From Bacillota bacterium (GTDB lineage: Bacteria > Bacillota > Sulfobacillia > JAJZYS01 > JAJYTV01): DNA of 64,000 bases. Position 1 is the stretch's first letter, and each line of letters begins with the position of its first letter. The DNA lies in assembly GCA_021793645.1 (NCBI GenBank), contig JAJYSJ010000005.1, positions 103,288 to 167,287 of the forward strand, read 5' to 3'. The notes beneath the pieces are model-generated. The model was not told where the DNA came from. It ran no database searches and saw nothing but the letters and a program-made list of their open reading frames with translations. The position numbers and the translations under genes were made by a program. Below are positions 18,404 through 26,671 of this stretch, in pieces.

Positions 18404-19314
18404 TACGTCACGTCCCGCAGCAGACGCTCGGCGCCCATGCGCAAGAGCGCCAGGGCGGCCTCCTTCCCGACCTCCTCGGCTCGGGTGCCGACGACCTCGG
18501 TACGCAGTGCAGCCGAGCCATCCGTCGCGAAGACACCCGCGCGCAGGCGAATCGTGCGCCCCTGGACTTCCGCGAGCGCACCGATCGGCACGGCGCACCC
18601 GCTGCCCAGTCCCGCCAGGAACGCGCGTTCTGCGCTTGAGGCACGCCGTGCGGCGCGGTCGCTGATTGCCCGGAGGAAGTCACGCAGGTCTTTGCGTGCA
18701 CTCCGCGCCTCAAACGCGATGACGCCCTGTGCGGGTGCTGGCAGCATTTCCTCGGGGTCAAGATACTCTGCGATGCGCGACCCTTCGCCCGCGCGCAGCA
18801 GGCCCGCAGCCGCCATCACAAGGCCGTCAACTTCGCCTTCACCAAGCTTGCGCAGACGGGTCCCGACGTTGCCCCGCACTCCTTCCACGCGAAGGTCCGG
18901 CCGCCACAGGCGAAGCTGGGCCTGCCTGCGGGGACTCGATGTGCCAATGCACGCTCCTGGCGGCAGATCGCGTAAGCGCTTGCCGTCCCGGGTCACAAGG
19001 ACGTCCCGCGGGTCCTCACGCGGCAGCGCAGCAACAATGCGCAAGCCGCGCGGCAATGTGGTCGGTAGGTCCTTCAGACTGTGCACCGCCAAGTCGGCCT
19101 CATCGCGCCGCAGCATCTGTTCGATTTCCTGCGTGAAGACACCCTTCCCGCCGATTTCCACCAGGGGTGCGGACTGCCGGCGATCGCCCTCCGTCTCGAT
19201 GGTGATGAAGGAGATGTCGAGGTGTGCGTAGCGCTCGTGCAGTGTTTTGGCCGCAAGCTCCGCTTGGGCCCTCGCCAAAGGGCTGCGGCGAGAGGCGATC
19301 CGAATTTCCATCAT
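18403..19314 (-). CDS. hemC: Hydroxymethylbilane synthase (porphobilinogen deaminase)
   Basis: 303 aa, assembles four porphobilinogens. Motifs IASRRSPLARAQAELA, VHSLKDLPT, GTSSPRRQAQLR, VEGVRGNVGTRLRKL, and the dipyrromethane-cofactor cysteine C240 in GLGSGCAVPIGA. ATG with GGGGAGG upstream. Overlaps hemD by one base. Confidence 0.95.
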   Translation of the reverse strand: MMEIRIASRRSPLARAQAELAAKTLHERYAHLDISFITIETEGDRRQSAPLVEIGGKGVFTQEIEQMLRRDEADLAVHSLKDLPTTLPRGLRIVAALPREDPRDVLVTRDGKRLRDLPPGACIGTSSPRRQAQLRLWRPDLRVEGVRGNVGTRLRKLGEGEVDGLVMAAAGLLRAGEGSRIAEYLDPEEMLPAPAQGVIAFEARSARKDLRDFLRAISDRAARRASSAERAFLAGLGSGCAVPIGALAEVQGRTIRLRAGVFATDGSAALRTEVVGTRAEEVGKEAALALLRMGAERLLRDVT

Positions 19315-19329
19315 GCTAGCCTCCCCGGA

Positions 19330-20112
19330 TTACCAGTTGAAGTGGTGCGGCCCCGTGAGCAGCCCGACCGCCCAGATATTTGCCAACATGCCCACGAGCC
19401 CTGTGGCGGCAAGCCAGTCCCCGAGCGCGAGCCGACGCCCGGCCCGCACAGCGAGATACGCACAGAGATCGATCATCCAGACGATGAGCGTTACCGTCTC
19501 CTTCAGATCCCAAGACCAGTAGGCACCCCAGGCAGCGCGGGCGTAAACCGCCCCGAGCGCGATGCCAACGGCATCGAGGATAAGTCCCGTCCCGAGGAAA
19601 CGGCGAACCGCCACTTGCAGCTGCGGCAGGGGTGCCGTGGTGCCAAACGCGCCGCGCCGAAGGCGGGATTCGGCGAGTCGCCGCAGAAGAGCAGCAGCGC
19701 CCGCAAGCGCCAGGCAAGCGAACCCGAACGCGAGGAAGCCAACGTGCAGCCAAAGCAGCGCCGATCCATGCAAAGGGGCCGGTCCACTGCCGCGTCCAAG
19801 AAGCGCGGTTGCCGCCGTAACGGCGAAGGCGATTGGCAGCACGATCGCGCCGGCGCCGGCCCCGCGATCGCCGCGAGCCCAAATGGCAAATGCGAGCACA
19901 AAGGAGAAAAGGGCCGTCTGCAACCAGTCGAAGAGGTCCATCGGCATGCCGCGCAGCGCCTGCGCCACGATCAGCAGCGCCTGAACCGAGAGCGCCGCGA
20001 AGGTCATCAAGGTCGCAGGCCGCAGCAGCCAGCGTCGGCGCTGTGCCAGGAAATGCAAAAGCGCCGCCCCGCCGTAGGCGACGCTGGCGGCTGCGAGCAG
20101 GTATGCGCTCAC
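19330..20112 (-). CDS. hemX: HemX/CcsA-like cytochrome c assembly-type membrane protein
   Basis: About 260 aa, eight TM segments, with the heme-handling tryptophan-rich WGAYWSWDLKE motif and conserved histidines of the CcsA/ResC/HemX superfamily. In Bacillus the equivalent gene between hemA and hemC is hemX, which influences GluTR level. Since this genome makes cytochromes c with a Ccm (System I) cluster further along, HemX is a better guess than a System II CcsA. Start: the GTG at 20112 overlaps the hemA stop as GTGA, like other genes of this run; a GTG at 20127 is the alternative. Confidence 0.78.
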   Translation of the reverse strand: MSAYLLAAASVAYGGAALLHFLAQRRRWLLRPATLMTFAALSVQALLIVAQALRGMPMDLFDWLQTALFSFVLAFAIWARGDRGAGAGAIVLPIAFAVTAATALLGRGSGPAPLHGSALLWLHVGFLAFGFACLALAGAAALLRRLAESRLRRGAFGTTAPLPQLQVAVRRFLGTGLILDAVGIALGAVYARAAWGAYWSWDLKETVTLIVWMIDLCAYLAVRAGRRLALGDWLAATGLVGMLANIWAVGLLTGPHHFNW

Positions 20113-21389
20113 GCTTGCTGAGGCCACTCCTGTCCGTCAAGGTGGAACAGACGCGCCGCTAGGCGCAGGCACGCGTCGGCATCCTCCCGCGCCGCGCACT
20201 CCTTGAGTGCGACGGTGGGGTCGTTCAGAAGCTTATTGACGATGCGCGACGCGAGCTGTTCGATCACGCGGCGCTCATCCGGCGCAACGTCGCCAAGGCG
20301 GCGGAAGGCACGCTGCAGTTCGTCGTCCCGAACCCTGTCCGCCTTGCCGCGCAGAGATTGGATGAGCGGTACTGCGGCGCGTTCAGACGTGCGTCGATGG
20401 TAGTCCGCGGCGGCCCGCACGACGATCTCTTGTGCATGCTTCGCCTCGCGCAGCCGCTCGGCCCGGCTGGACGCCGTGATCTCCGCAAGATTATCGAGGT
20501 CATAGAGAAAGACGCCGGGAATCTGCCCGCACCTGGTCTCGATGTCCCTCGGAACCGCCAAGTCGATCAAGATCATCTGACGGTCGCGGCGCGCGCGCAG
20601 GATGCGCCGCAGGTCCCGGGCGTACAGGATCGTGTGTGGAGCACTCGTCGACGAGAGTACGAGATCTGCATGGCGCAGCCAGTCCTCGCTCTCCTCCCAA
20701 CCGGCGGCACGTCCACCGAAGCGGTGTGCCAGTTCCTCAGCGCGCTCTCGCGTGCGGTTGGAAACCACGACGTCGGTAGCCCCAGCCTCCCGCAGATGGG
20801 TGAGGCAAAGTTCTGCTACCTCACCGGCGCCGATCATGAGGACCGTCTTACCCGTCAAGTCGCCGAACGCCTGACGTCCAAGTGCGACAGCCGCTGCCCC
20901 TACCGAAACAGGATGCGCGTCGAGGCCGGTTTCGCGGTGGGCGCGGCGCGCCGCGGCCAGAGCTGCCTGCACTGCCATGCTGAGCTCCTTGCCGACCGCG
21001 CCGGCAGCGGCCGCGTCTGCAAACGCTTCCTTCAGTTGACCAAGGATCTGGGTCTCTCCGACGATCTGGGCGTCGAGTCCAGCCGCAACCAGGAAGAGGT
21101 GTTCGACTGCGTCCCTGCCTTCGAGACGCTGGGCATGCTGGTTGAGGAGTTCTCCCGCAGCGTCGGCGTTGCGCTTCCACGACGCTCGGATCGCCTCATC
21201 GACGTCGTCCGCTTTGCCAAAGGCATACACCTCACTGCGGTTGCAGGTGGAGAGCACGAGAACTTCCTTGGCCGTCTCTAATACGTCACGGTACACAGCC
21301 TCGGCGAGATGCTCAAGGCTGAGGCGGCCGCGCACGTCCACTCCTGCATCGCGGTGCGTCAGCCCGATCATGGTCCAGGAAGACTTCAC
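20109..21389 (-). CDS. hemA: Glutamyl-tRNA reductase
   Basis: 426 aa, NADPH-dependent first step of the C5 route to ALA. Catalytic cysteine in VLSTCNRSEVY, NADP-binding VLMIGAGEVAELCLTHLREAG, SNRTRERAEELA, and the C-terminal dimerisation helix. Start GTG 21389 with GGGGGGAGG seven bases upstream, not the longer frame. It overlaps the menG stop by four bases (GTGA). hemL, the next step, is not in the window. Confidence 0.94.
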   Translation of the reverse strand: MKSSWTMIGLTHRDAGVDVRGRLSLEHLAEAVYRDVLETAKEVLVLSTCNRSEVYAFGKADDVDEAIRASWKRNADAAGELLNQHAQRLEGRDAVEHLFLVAAGLDAQIVGETQILGQLKEAFADAAAAGAVGKELSMAVQAALAAARRAHRETGLDAHPVSVGAAAVALGRQAFGDLTGKTVLMIGAGEVAELCLTHLREAGATDVVVSNRTRERAEELAHRFGGRAAGWEESEDWLRHADLVLSSTSAPHTILYARDLRRILRARRDRQMILIDLAVPRDIETRCGQIPGVFLYDLDNLAEITASSRAERLREAKHAQEIVVRAAADYHRRTSERAAVPLIQSLRGKADRVRDDELQRAFRRLGDVAPDERRVIEQLASRIVNKLLNDPTVALKECAAREDADACLRLAARLFHLDGQEWPQQA

Positions 21390-22111
21390 GTGCGCACCTC
21401 CCCCCGGTGTACTGCGACGGAGCCAAGTGTCAGAGGCCATGCCTCGACCGCGTCAAAGCCGGCATCCCGATACAGCCCAGAGAGCACCTCTCGGCCGGGA
21501 AAGCGGCGGTGTGATTCAGGCAGCCAAGCGTAGGCGCGGCCGCCGCGGCCGGCCAATCTACCGAGCCTCGGCACGAGGCCGTAGAAATACAGGCGGAAGC
21601 CCCACCAGACGAGCTTGTTCTGGGGGCGGGAGACTTCGAGCGAGAGCGCCCTGCCGCCGGGCTTCAAAACGCGCCGCATCTCAGAGAGGGCCTGCGGCAG
21701 ATCTGGGAAGTTGCGCAGTCCAAAGCCGCACGTCACGACATCGAATGTTTGATCGGGAAAAGGTAACATCAGGGCGTTCCCTTCGACAACCGTCACGCGC
21801 TCCTCCAGTCCCCTGCGTCGGATTTTTTCCTCTGCCACGTCTAGCATGTCCCGGCTGAGGTCAAGTCCGGTCACACGGATCCTAGATGCGCTGTCGGCGA
21901 TAAGAATCGCAAGGTCGCCGGTGCCGGTAGCGATGTCAAGGCAATACTCGCCATCGCGCGGTGCTACAAGGTCCAAAAAGCGCCGTTGCCAACTGCCCCA
22001 AAGGCCGAGCGTAATGACGCGGTTCATCGGGTCGTAGACGCGCGCGATCGCTCCGAAAATGTCGCGGATCTTGTCATTATGCGCGTCATACCGTGCTGCC
22101 ACTGAAGGCAT
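21386..22111 (-). CDS. menG: Demethylmenaquinone methyltransferase
   Basis: About 241 aa class I SAM methyltransferase of the UbiE/MenG family, last step of menaquinone synthesis. IFGAIARVYDPMNRVITLGL, the SAM motif CLDIATGTGDLAILIA, ALMLPFPDQTFDVVTCGFGL and RVLKPGGRALSLEVSRPQN are diagnostic. Start ATG 22111 with GGAAGGGG only two bases away; a GTG at 22102 with better spacing is possible. It heads the heme operon and ties quinone and heme supply together. Confidence 0.9.
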   Translation of the reverse strand: MPSVAARYDAHNDKIRDIFGAIARVYDPMNRVITLGLWGSWQRRFLDLVAPRDGEYCLDIATGTGDLAILIADSASRIRVTGLDLSRDMLDVAEEKIRRRGLEERVTVVEGNALMLPFPDQTFDVVTCGFGLRNFPDLPQALSEMRRVLKPGGRALSLEVSRPQNKLVWWGFRLYFYGLVPRLGRLAGRGGRAYAWLPESHRRFPGREVLSGLYRDAGFDAVEAWPLTLGSVAVHRGEVRT

Positions 22112-22445
22112 CCCCTTCCGGCGTCTTACGGCCAACCGGCGTTCCGAAAACTCGCCGTGGGCACCATCGTTGAGTTTACCATAGGGCAGTGCTTGATGGT
22201 GTGGCCTTCGCCACCATCTCTGGCAGATCTGCAAGGTCAAAACAGAAACGAGCTGCACACCAATATTCGTCGGGTAACTTCCTGGGGCGCACAGAATCCG
22301 TGTTCGGCTTCTGTTGGAATCCTGGTTCGACTTGCTCTGGAATCAGCGTTCGGCTTGCGTCTGGGCGTGCCTATTGGAACCCTCTTTTAGCCTAGTTCCG
22401 ATTACGCGAGTGGGCCCGTCTTCCTGGATCATAGCCTCATAGACG
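22112..22445. other. Intergenic stretch without a supported gene
   Basis: Divergent gap between menG and a peptidoglycan-binding protein. Short open frames on the plus strand (for example 22157-22390) have no binding site and no recognisable sequence. The stretch has lower GC than its surroundings, contains a three-copy 23-base imperfect repeat, and ends in a strong plus-strand terminator with no gene before it. Confidence 0.5.
22302..22370 (+). repeat. Three imperfect 23-base tandem repeats
   Basis: Units 22302-22324, 22325-22347 and 22348-22370 each begin GTTCG(G/A)CTT and contain CTGG near the same place; units 1 and 2 also share GGAATC. The exact 23-base spacing is seen directly. The function is unknown; it could be part of an RNA or a protein-binding array. 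Confidence 0.55.
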
Positions 22446-22478
22446 GCAGCGCTGCCTTCACTGGCAGCGCTGCTTTTT
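22446..22478 (+). terminator. Strong intrinsic terminator with no upstream gene
   Basis: Perfect 11-bp stem (22446-22456 with 22463-22473), loop TTCACT, followed by five T. It points rightward, yet no plus-strand coding gene precedes it for more than 8 kb, so it may end a small RNA or protect the next gene from antisense read-through. Confidence 0.8.
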
Positions 22479-22596
22479 GTCCTTATTTCCCACGTTTCTT
22501 TTGAGCTGAGGTTTCAAAGGCCATCGCGTGCTGTGCTGCACCTTTGGTCTCTACTCCACATAACGCTATGTCGTAACGATGTGGGGAGGGAAGCTC

Positions 22597-23820
22597 GTGG
22601 CAGTCTTCGAAGGCGACCTGTCCTTCTTCGCGTTTGGCAGCAGGCTCTTGAGGCTTCGTCAACCCAACATGCGGGGTACCGACGTCAAAGTGCTCCAAGA
22701 CCTCTACGATCAGTTGGTACGGATCACAAATCCCCCACTTGGGCCGGTGGGGCCGGAGATTGACGTTGACGGCATCTTCGGCCCCGAGACCGACTCCGCA
22801 GTTCGCAACATCCAGAGCTATTTCGGACTTGCGGTCGACGGGATCGCCGGTCCCCAGACGTATTTAGTCTTGGGCCAGGCGGTAGGTCCCAACGTCACGT
22901 ACGGTGGTCCCGGATTTGGCAGTCGCAATCTCTCCGAAGGATCCACAGGGGGCGATGTCACTGTACTGCAGAACCGCCTGAACTGCTTCCGCTACTCTCA
23001 GGTGCTAGCGGGTCCCGCCAACGGCATTTACGGCTTTTCAACGACAGGTGCAGTCTCGGACTTTCAGGTCGACGCCATCCGCAATGGTGATGCCGGCGTT
23101 CCGATCAGCGGGGAGGTTGGCTTCGAGACCTTTGACGCGCTATGGATCTACACGTACGCAGGCGGCCGCAACCTTGCGCTTGGCTCGCGAGGACTCGACG
23201 TGGCATGGGTGCAGTTGTTTCTTTCAAGCAAGACCAGTTCCCTGAACCGGGCGTATTACACCGGACGCGTGGATGGGTACTTCGGTACCCTCACCCAGAA
23301 CGCAGTCCGTCTTTGGCAATCGGATAACGGAATTCCCTTGACCGGCGTCGTCGGCCCGCTTACGTACTTCAGCATCGGCTTCAACAATCCCAATGCCGCC
23401 CCCGCGCCAGCGCCCCTGCCGCCCGAGCCGCGCCCCCTAGCCATTCCCTGTTGCGTTGTTCTCCGCAAGACGCCGGTGGTGCCACCATCCGCCCCAGACG
23501 CCGTGGGAGCCGCCCTGACCAGCGTGCAGGCGGGTCGGCAGGCCGTAAGTGTGCTTGCTGTTGGCCTACCGGCTCCGTCGACCTTCGGCAACTTCGACAG
23601 CTACGAAGGCCTCGTCACCATCCCAATCATTGGGGCATTCGGCTTTGGCCTGGTTCCAACCACGTCCCCGTTCCAACCTCTGACGTGGGCCGGATCCGTA
23701 GATCTGATCCAACCCGAACTCACGGTACAAGCGACAGTCAGCGTGCGGCCGGCAAATTCCGAGACCGGCACGTCCGGACCAGACGTGCTCCTCGGAACGC
23801 TGAGTGGATGTATTGGCTGA
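22597..23820 (+). CDS. Protein with three peptidoglycan-binding-like repeats, no signal peptide
   Basis: About 407 aa. Start GTG 22597 with GGGAGGG upstream gives MAVFEGDLSFFAFGSR, matching the paralogue at 33.0 kb (MAVFEVRFSPYISFGSR). Three PG_binding_1-type modules: LQDLYDQL to DGIFGPETDSAV and DGIAGPQTY; LQNRLNCF to NGIYGFSTTGAV; VQLFLSS to DGYFGTLTQNAV and GVVGPLTYF. A Pro-rich linker (PAPAPLPPEPRP) and about 130 C-terminal residues not shared with the paralogue follow. There is no signal peptide or membrane anchor, although the repeats normally bind cell wall; it may be spore- or lysis-associated, or exported another way. The function is unproven. Confidence 0.8.
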   Translation: MAVFEGDLSFFAFGSRLLRLRQPNMRGTDVKVLQDLYDQLVRITNPPLGPVGPEIDVDGIFGPETDSAVRNIQSYFGLAVDGIAGPQTYLVLGQAVGPNVTYGGPGFGSRNLSEGSTGGDVTVLQNRLNCFRYSQVLAGPANGIYGFSTTGAVSDFQVDAIRNGDAGVPISGEVGFETFDALWIYTYAGGRNLALGSRGLDVAWVQLFLSSKTSSLNRAYYTGRVDGYFGTLTQNAVRLWQSDNGIPLTGVVGPLTYFSIGFNNPNAAPAPAPLPPEPRPLAIPCCVVLRKTPVVPPSAPDAVGAALTSVQAGRQAVSVLAVGLPAPSTFGNFDSYEGLVTIPIIGAFGFGLVPTTSPFQPLTWAGSVDLIQPELTVQATVSVRPANSETGTSGPDVLLGTLSGCIG

Positions 23821-23921
23821 CAGCGCGCACCATTCCACCCAAAGGCGGTCAGGTTAGCCGCTGCTGGCCTTGCCCCCCTGACCTCGCCGACCCCGCTGGC
23901 CATGCCGGCTCAGGCAGCGCC

Positions 23922-24839
23922 TCAACGCACTCCCAGGACGGCGAAGACGGCAAAGCCCAGCGCATTCGCAAGTGCAATGCCTTTCAGCGCCGCATCGCGC
24001 CGCGTCTCGTCCTCCCGATCACCCATCCTGGTATGGTGCGCGATCACTGCAGCTGCGAGCGCCAGAACCGCCGTCAGGGCGAAGCGCACCGAGATGAGCC
24101 ACGAGAAGGCCAAGGACAGCGCACAGACGAGCAGGGCGTAGGTCATCGCGACCTCGCTGCCCGGTCGGCCGATCGCCTTCTGCCAGAAGGCGGGCGATGT
24201 GCGCTTCTGCGGTGCGGCCGCCCAGTCAAGTTCGACGTCGGCGAGATGATGCTCCATCACTGATGCGTTGCACATGATCCCGTTGATGATCGCAACCGCC
24301 CATAGCTCGGGTACCATGACTCCTCCAGCGGCATACCCGGCCGCCAGCACGCCGGAGGCGATCGTTGGAAACATGCCGAGCCACTCTCCAAGGAGGGGCC
24401 TATAGCCGAGCCGAAAGGGCGGCAGGCTGTAGGCTATCGCCGCAATAAGAGCCGGCACTCCCAGGAGCGCGAAGATGGCGCCACGCCACACCGACAGCGC
24501 GAGGAGCAGCACGAGGTATGCCCCGATCGCGAATACCGCGATGAGGCGCAGGTCCGCCGGCTGCAGCCGACCGCTCTGCACTGCGTGGGATCCTCCCGAA
24601 AGCCAGGCCGGATTCTCCTTGTCGGTGCCGGAGTACCAGTCGAACAGGTCATTGATTCCGTGTGTAATGTAACCCTGCAGGAGGATGCCGCCTACGAGCA
24701 CCGCAGCGACAGGTAGGATCCAATCCGTCTGCAGGTGGGGCGCCGCCGATGCACCCAGCATGACGGTCCCGAGGGTCCAGACGGCCAAAGGGATCGGGCG
24801 GGAGAGCTGGAGTGCACCCAAGAGCTTGACTGCGGACAT
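23922..24839 (-). CDS. UbiA-family membrane prenyltransferase
   Basis: 305 aa, eight to nine TM segments. First Asp-rich site NDLFDWYSGTDKENP (residues about 63-77) and second site HHLADVELDWAAAPQKRT (about 195-212) bind Mg2+-prenyl diphosphate. Related to MenA/UbiA enzymes that prenylate an aromatic ring, and menG lies nearby, so a quinone role is possible but the acceptor is not shown. RBS GGGGGTATCCGGCA before the ATG. Confidence 0.82.
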   Translation of the reverse strand: MSAVKLLGALQLSRPIPLAVWTLGTVMLGASAAPHLQTDWILPVAAVLVGGILLQGYITHGINDLFDWYSGTDKENPAWLSGGSHAVQSGRLQPADLRLIAVFAIGAYLVLLLALSVWRGAIFALLGVPALIAAIAYSLPPFRLGYRPLLGEWLGMFPTIASGVLAAGYAAGGVMVPELWAVAIINGIMCNASVMEHHLADVELDWAAAPQKRTSPAFWQKAIGRPGSEVAMTYALLVCALSLAFSWLISVRFALTAVLALAAAVIAHHTRMGDREDETRRDAALKGIALANALGFAVFAVLGVR

Positions 24840-24925
24840 TGCCGGATACCCCCGTTCGCTGCGCGCTGGGTTATGCTACGCGGACCGGACATGCTCGATG
24901 TGGCAAACCCACCTTATGAACGACG

Positions 24926-24962
24926 AGAGGGCCGAACCGGGCGTCGCCCGATCCGACCCTCT
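24926..24962 (-). terminator. Terminator of the acetate transporter gene
   Basis: Arms of about 16-18 bases pair throughout if three G-U pairs are allowed, with a tiny loop at about 24943-24946. It is 16 bases past the stop. Confidence 0.7.
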
Positions 24963-24977
24963 TGCAGAAAAGGAGCG

Positions 24978-25535
24978 TTAGGCCGACTTGCTCGGTGCCC
25001 CGGTCGGGAGCACGATGCGTCCCGCCGACTCGTTGATCACGGCAGCCGCCGAGGCGTAGAAAGCCAGGATGGCTGTGATCAGCCCGACGTAGCCGCCGAT
25101 CTGGACGAAGCCCCCGACGCCGAAGTTGCCGATGGCGAGCAGCACATAAGTCACCCAAAGCGCGAGGAAGACGTACATGAGGATCCGCTCGCCGCGGAAC
25201 GTCGCGAGCCACATGTAGAAGGTGAAGACGCCCCACACCAGGAGGTACCAGGCGACCATTACGCCAGGGACGTCCTTGGAGAAGAACTGGACGAACAGCG
25301 CGAACGAGATCCAGAACGCGCCGTATGAGAAGAAGGCGACCGTTCCGAAGGTGTTGCCGCGCGGGTATTCCAGGACTCCCGCAACGAGCTGTGCAAGGCC
25401 GCCATATGCGAGGGCGAGCGCAAGCACGATGCCCATCCCGGCAGCGGGATACCACCCGGCGTTGATCATGCTGAGCATCCAGGTCGTAAACGCGAACCCA
25501 GCGAGACCGAGCGGAGCCGGGTTTGCCTTAGCCAC
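24978..25535 (-). CDS. satP: Acetate/succinate uptake transporter, GPR1/FUN34/SatP (YaaH) family
   Basis: 185 aa, six TM segments. The N-terminal NPAPLGLAGFAFTTW carries the family signature NPAPLGL, and the narrow-pore FSYGAFWISFA segment is present. Members import acetate or succinate with protons. GTG start with GGAGG seven to eight bases upstream. Fits a genome with a full oxidative TCA block nearby; acetyl-CoA synthetase is not in the window. Confidence 0.88.
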   Translation of the reverse strand: MAKANPAPLGLAGFAFTTWMLSMINAGWYPAAGMGIVLALALAYGGLAQLVAGVLEYPRGNTFGTVAFFSYGAFWISFALFVQFFSKDVPGVMVAWYLLVWGVFTFYMWLATFRGERILMYVFLALWVTYVLLAIGNFGVGGFVQIGGYVGLITAILAFYASAAAVINESAGRIVLPTGAPSKSA

Positions 25536-25944
25536 TGACAGAATCCTCCTTTAGATGAAGAAAATCGTTTGCGGCCAGAATCCTATCAGTCGTACAAGTT
25601 CTCAGAAGTTCGCCGTGTACACGATGCCTGCGACTCAGGTCGCCATGGGTGTTCTGCACAGCCTGGTTCGATCTCCCGCACGCTTCCTTCCGAGCGTACA
25701 GGTCGCGAGCGACGGCGTTGCTCGCCCGATTTGGGCGGCCGGCGAATCTCGCGCCCTCCCTTCCCTCCTCGAAGTTTCGACTCAACAACCGGCAGCAACC
25801 GCTCGCTGACTTGAGTACTGCGCCGAGCATCGGCGCAGGAAGGTTGGGAAAGCCACAGCCCAGGCGACTAGTACAATTCCCCGCGTCCCAAGATTCTCCT
25901 ACTTTGTGACGCCGTTCACACGTGCTGTGCATGTGGTAGATAAG
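25536..25944. other. 409-base gap upstream of satP
   Basis: This is the leader/promoter region of the acetate transporter. A 9-bp hairpin with a 3-base loop lies at 25818-25838 without a T-run. Short frames crossing the gap lack binding sites and look like chance. I see no recognised riboswitch. Confidence 0.4.
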
Positions 25945-25986
25945 AAATGCCCCAGGCCGAGGAACATTCCTCCGGCTGGGGCATTT
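25945..25986 (-). terminator. Terminator of the 95-aa membrane protein gene
   Basis: Long stem, arms beginning AAATGCCCCAG and ending CTGGGGCATTT with a short mismatched middle and an ACAT loop; 17 bases past the stop. A T-rich flank is present on the minus side (TTTCTTATC). Confidence 0.75.
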
Positions 25987-26003
25987 CGCTCTGGAAATGT
26001 ATA

Positions 26004-26291
26004 TCAGCTTCTGCGCACGTACACGCGGTGCCCCGTCATGGGGTGCTGCCAGACTTCAATGGTGCGGCGTGATGTGGGATCTACGAAGGTCTCCCCTGTC
26101 GACTCGTATCCGTCAGGCGGGGAGGTGATCTCCGCTCGGTAGCGCGGCCCGACGAGAAACCCCGCCGCCAACAGGATAGCGCCGATAAGGGCAATGTAGA
26201 CTGCTGGCAAGTTGAACCCGGTGGCCACTGAGAGTACTGCCCCAAGCAGGAACAGCACCGCTCCGATGCCGAGCATCCATCGATTGCGCAC
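26004..26291 (-). CDS. Small two-TM membrane protein
   Basis: 95 aa from GTG with GGGGAAGGA upstream. Two hydrophobic helices (about residues 6-25 and 28-48), then a soluble C-terminal tail of about 45 residues (YESTGETFVDPTSRRTIEVW). No named family. It lies 54 bases after the YbjQ gene on the same strand and may share its transcript. Confidence 0.65.
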   Translation of the reverse strand: MRNRWMLGIGAVLFLLGAVLSVATGFNLPAVYIALIGAILLAAGFLVGPRYRAEITSPPDGYESTGETFVDPTSRRTIEVWQHPMTGHRVYVRRS

Positions 26292-26345
26292 GATTCCTTC
26301 CCCGCCTTTGGAGGGCCGCTGCGGTCCACCACGGTTTTGCGCTTC

Positions 26346-26669
26346 TCAGCTCTCGATCTTGACTGCCGTGCCGTAAGCGACAACTTCGGTCATCGTCTGT
26401 CCGATCTCCGAGGAGTCGAAGCGCATGCCAACCACCGCGTTGGCACCGAGCTTCTGCGCGTTCTCGAGCATGCGGTCGATTGCCTGCCGCCGTGTGTCCT
26501 CGAGAAGGCGCGTGTACTCATGGATCTCGCCGCCACCCAAACTCCGCAAAGACGCGAGGAGGTTCCCGCCCAACCCTTGGCTGCGCACGACTACGCCAAA
26601 GACCGTACCGAGCGAATCAGCGATTTTCTGCCCTGGAACCTCGAACGTCGTCGAGACCCGGATTGCCAC
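26346..26669 (-). CDS. YbjQ/UPF0145 family protein
   Basis: 107 aa, the usual length. Family features: VSTTFEVPGQKI, SLRSLGGGEIHEYTRLLEDTR, and the closing LGANAVVGMRFDSSEIG. These pentameric proteins are often called heavy-metal-binding, but the role is unclear. GTG start right after the reductase stop, with GGGGG upstream, so co-transcribed with the flavoprotein gene. Confidence 0.88.
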   Translation of the reverse strand: MAIRVSTTFEVPGQKIADSLGTVFGVVVRSQGLGGNLLASLRSLGGGEIHEYTRLLEDTRRQAIDRMLENAQKLGANAVVGMRFDSSEIGQTMTEVVAYGTAVKIES

Positions 26670-26671
26670 TG

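Noticed and set aside
19330..20112. System II cytochrome c synthase subunit CcsA
   Set aside because: Its position inside the hem operon and a separate Ccm system make HemX more likely, though the superfamily is the same.
22157..22390. Plus-strand frame of 77 codons between menG and the repeat protein
   Set aside because: No binding site or recognisable features; it overlaps the tandem repeats and is better viewed as non-coding.
25528..25932. Minus-strand frame upstream of satP as a gene
   Set aside because: No binding site or known sequence, and it ends inside the satP start region; treated as leader DNA.
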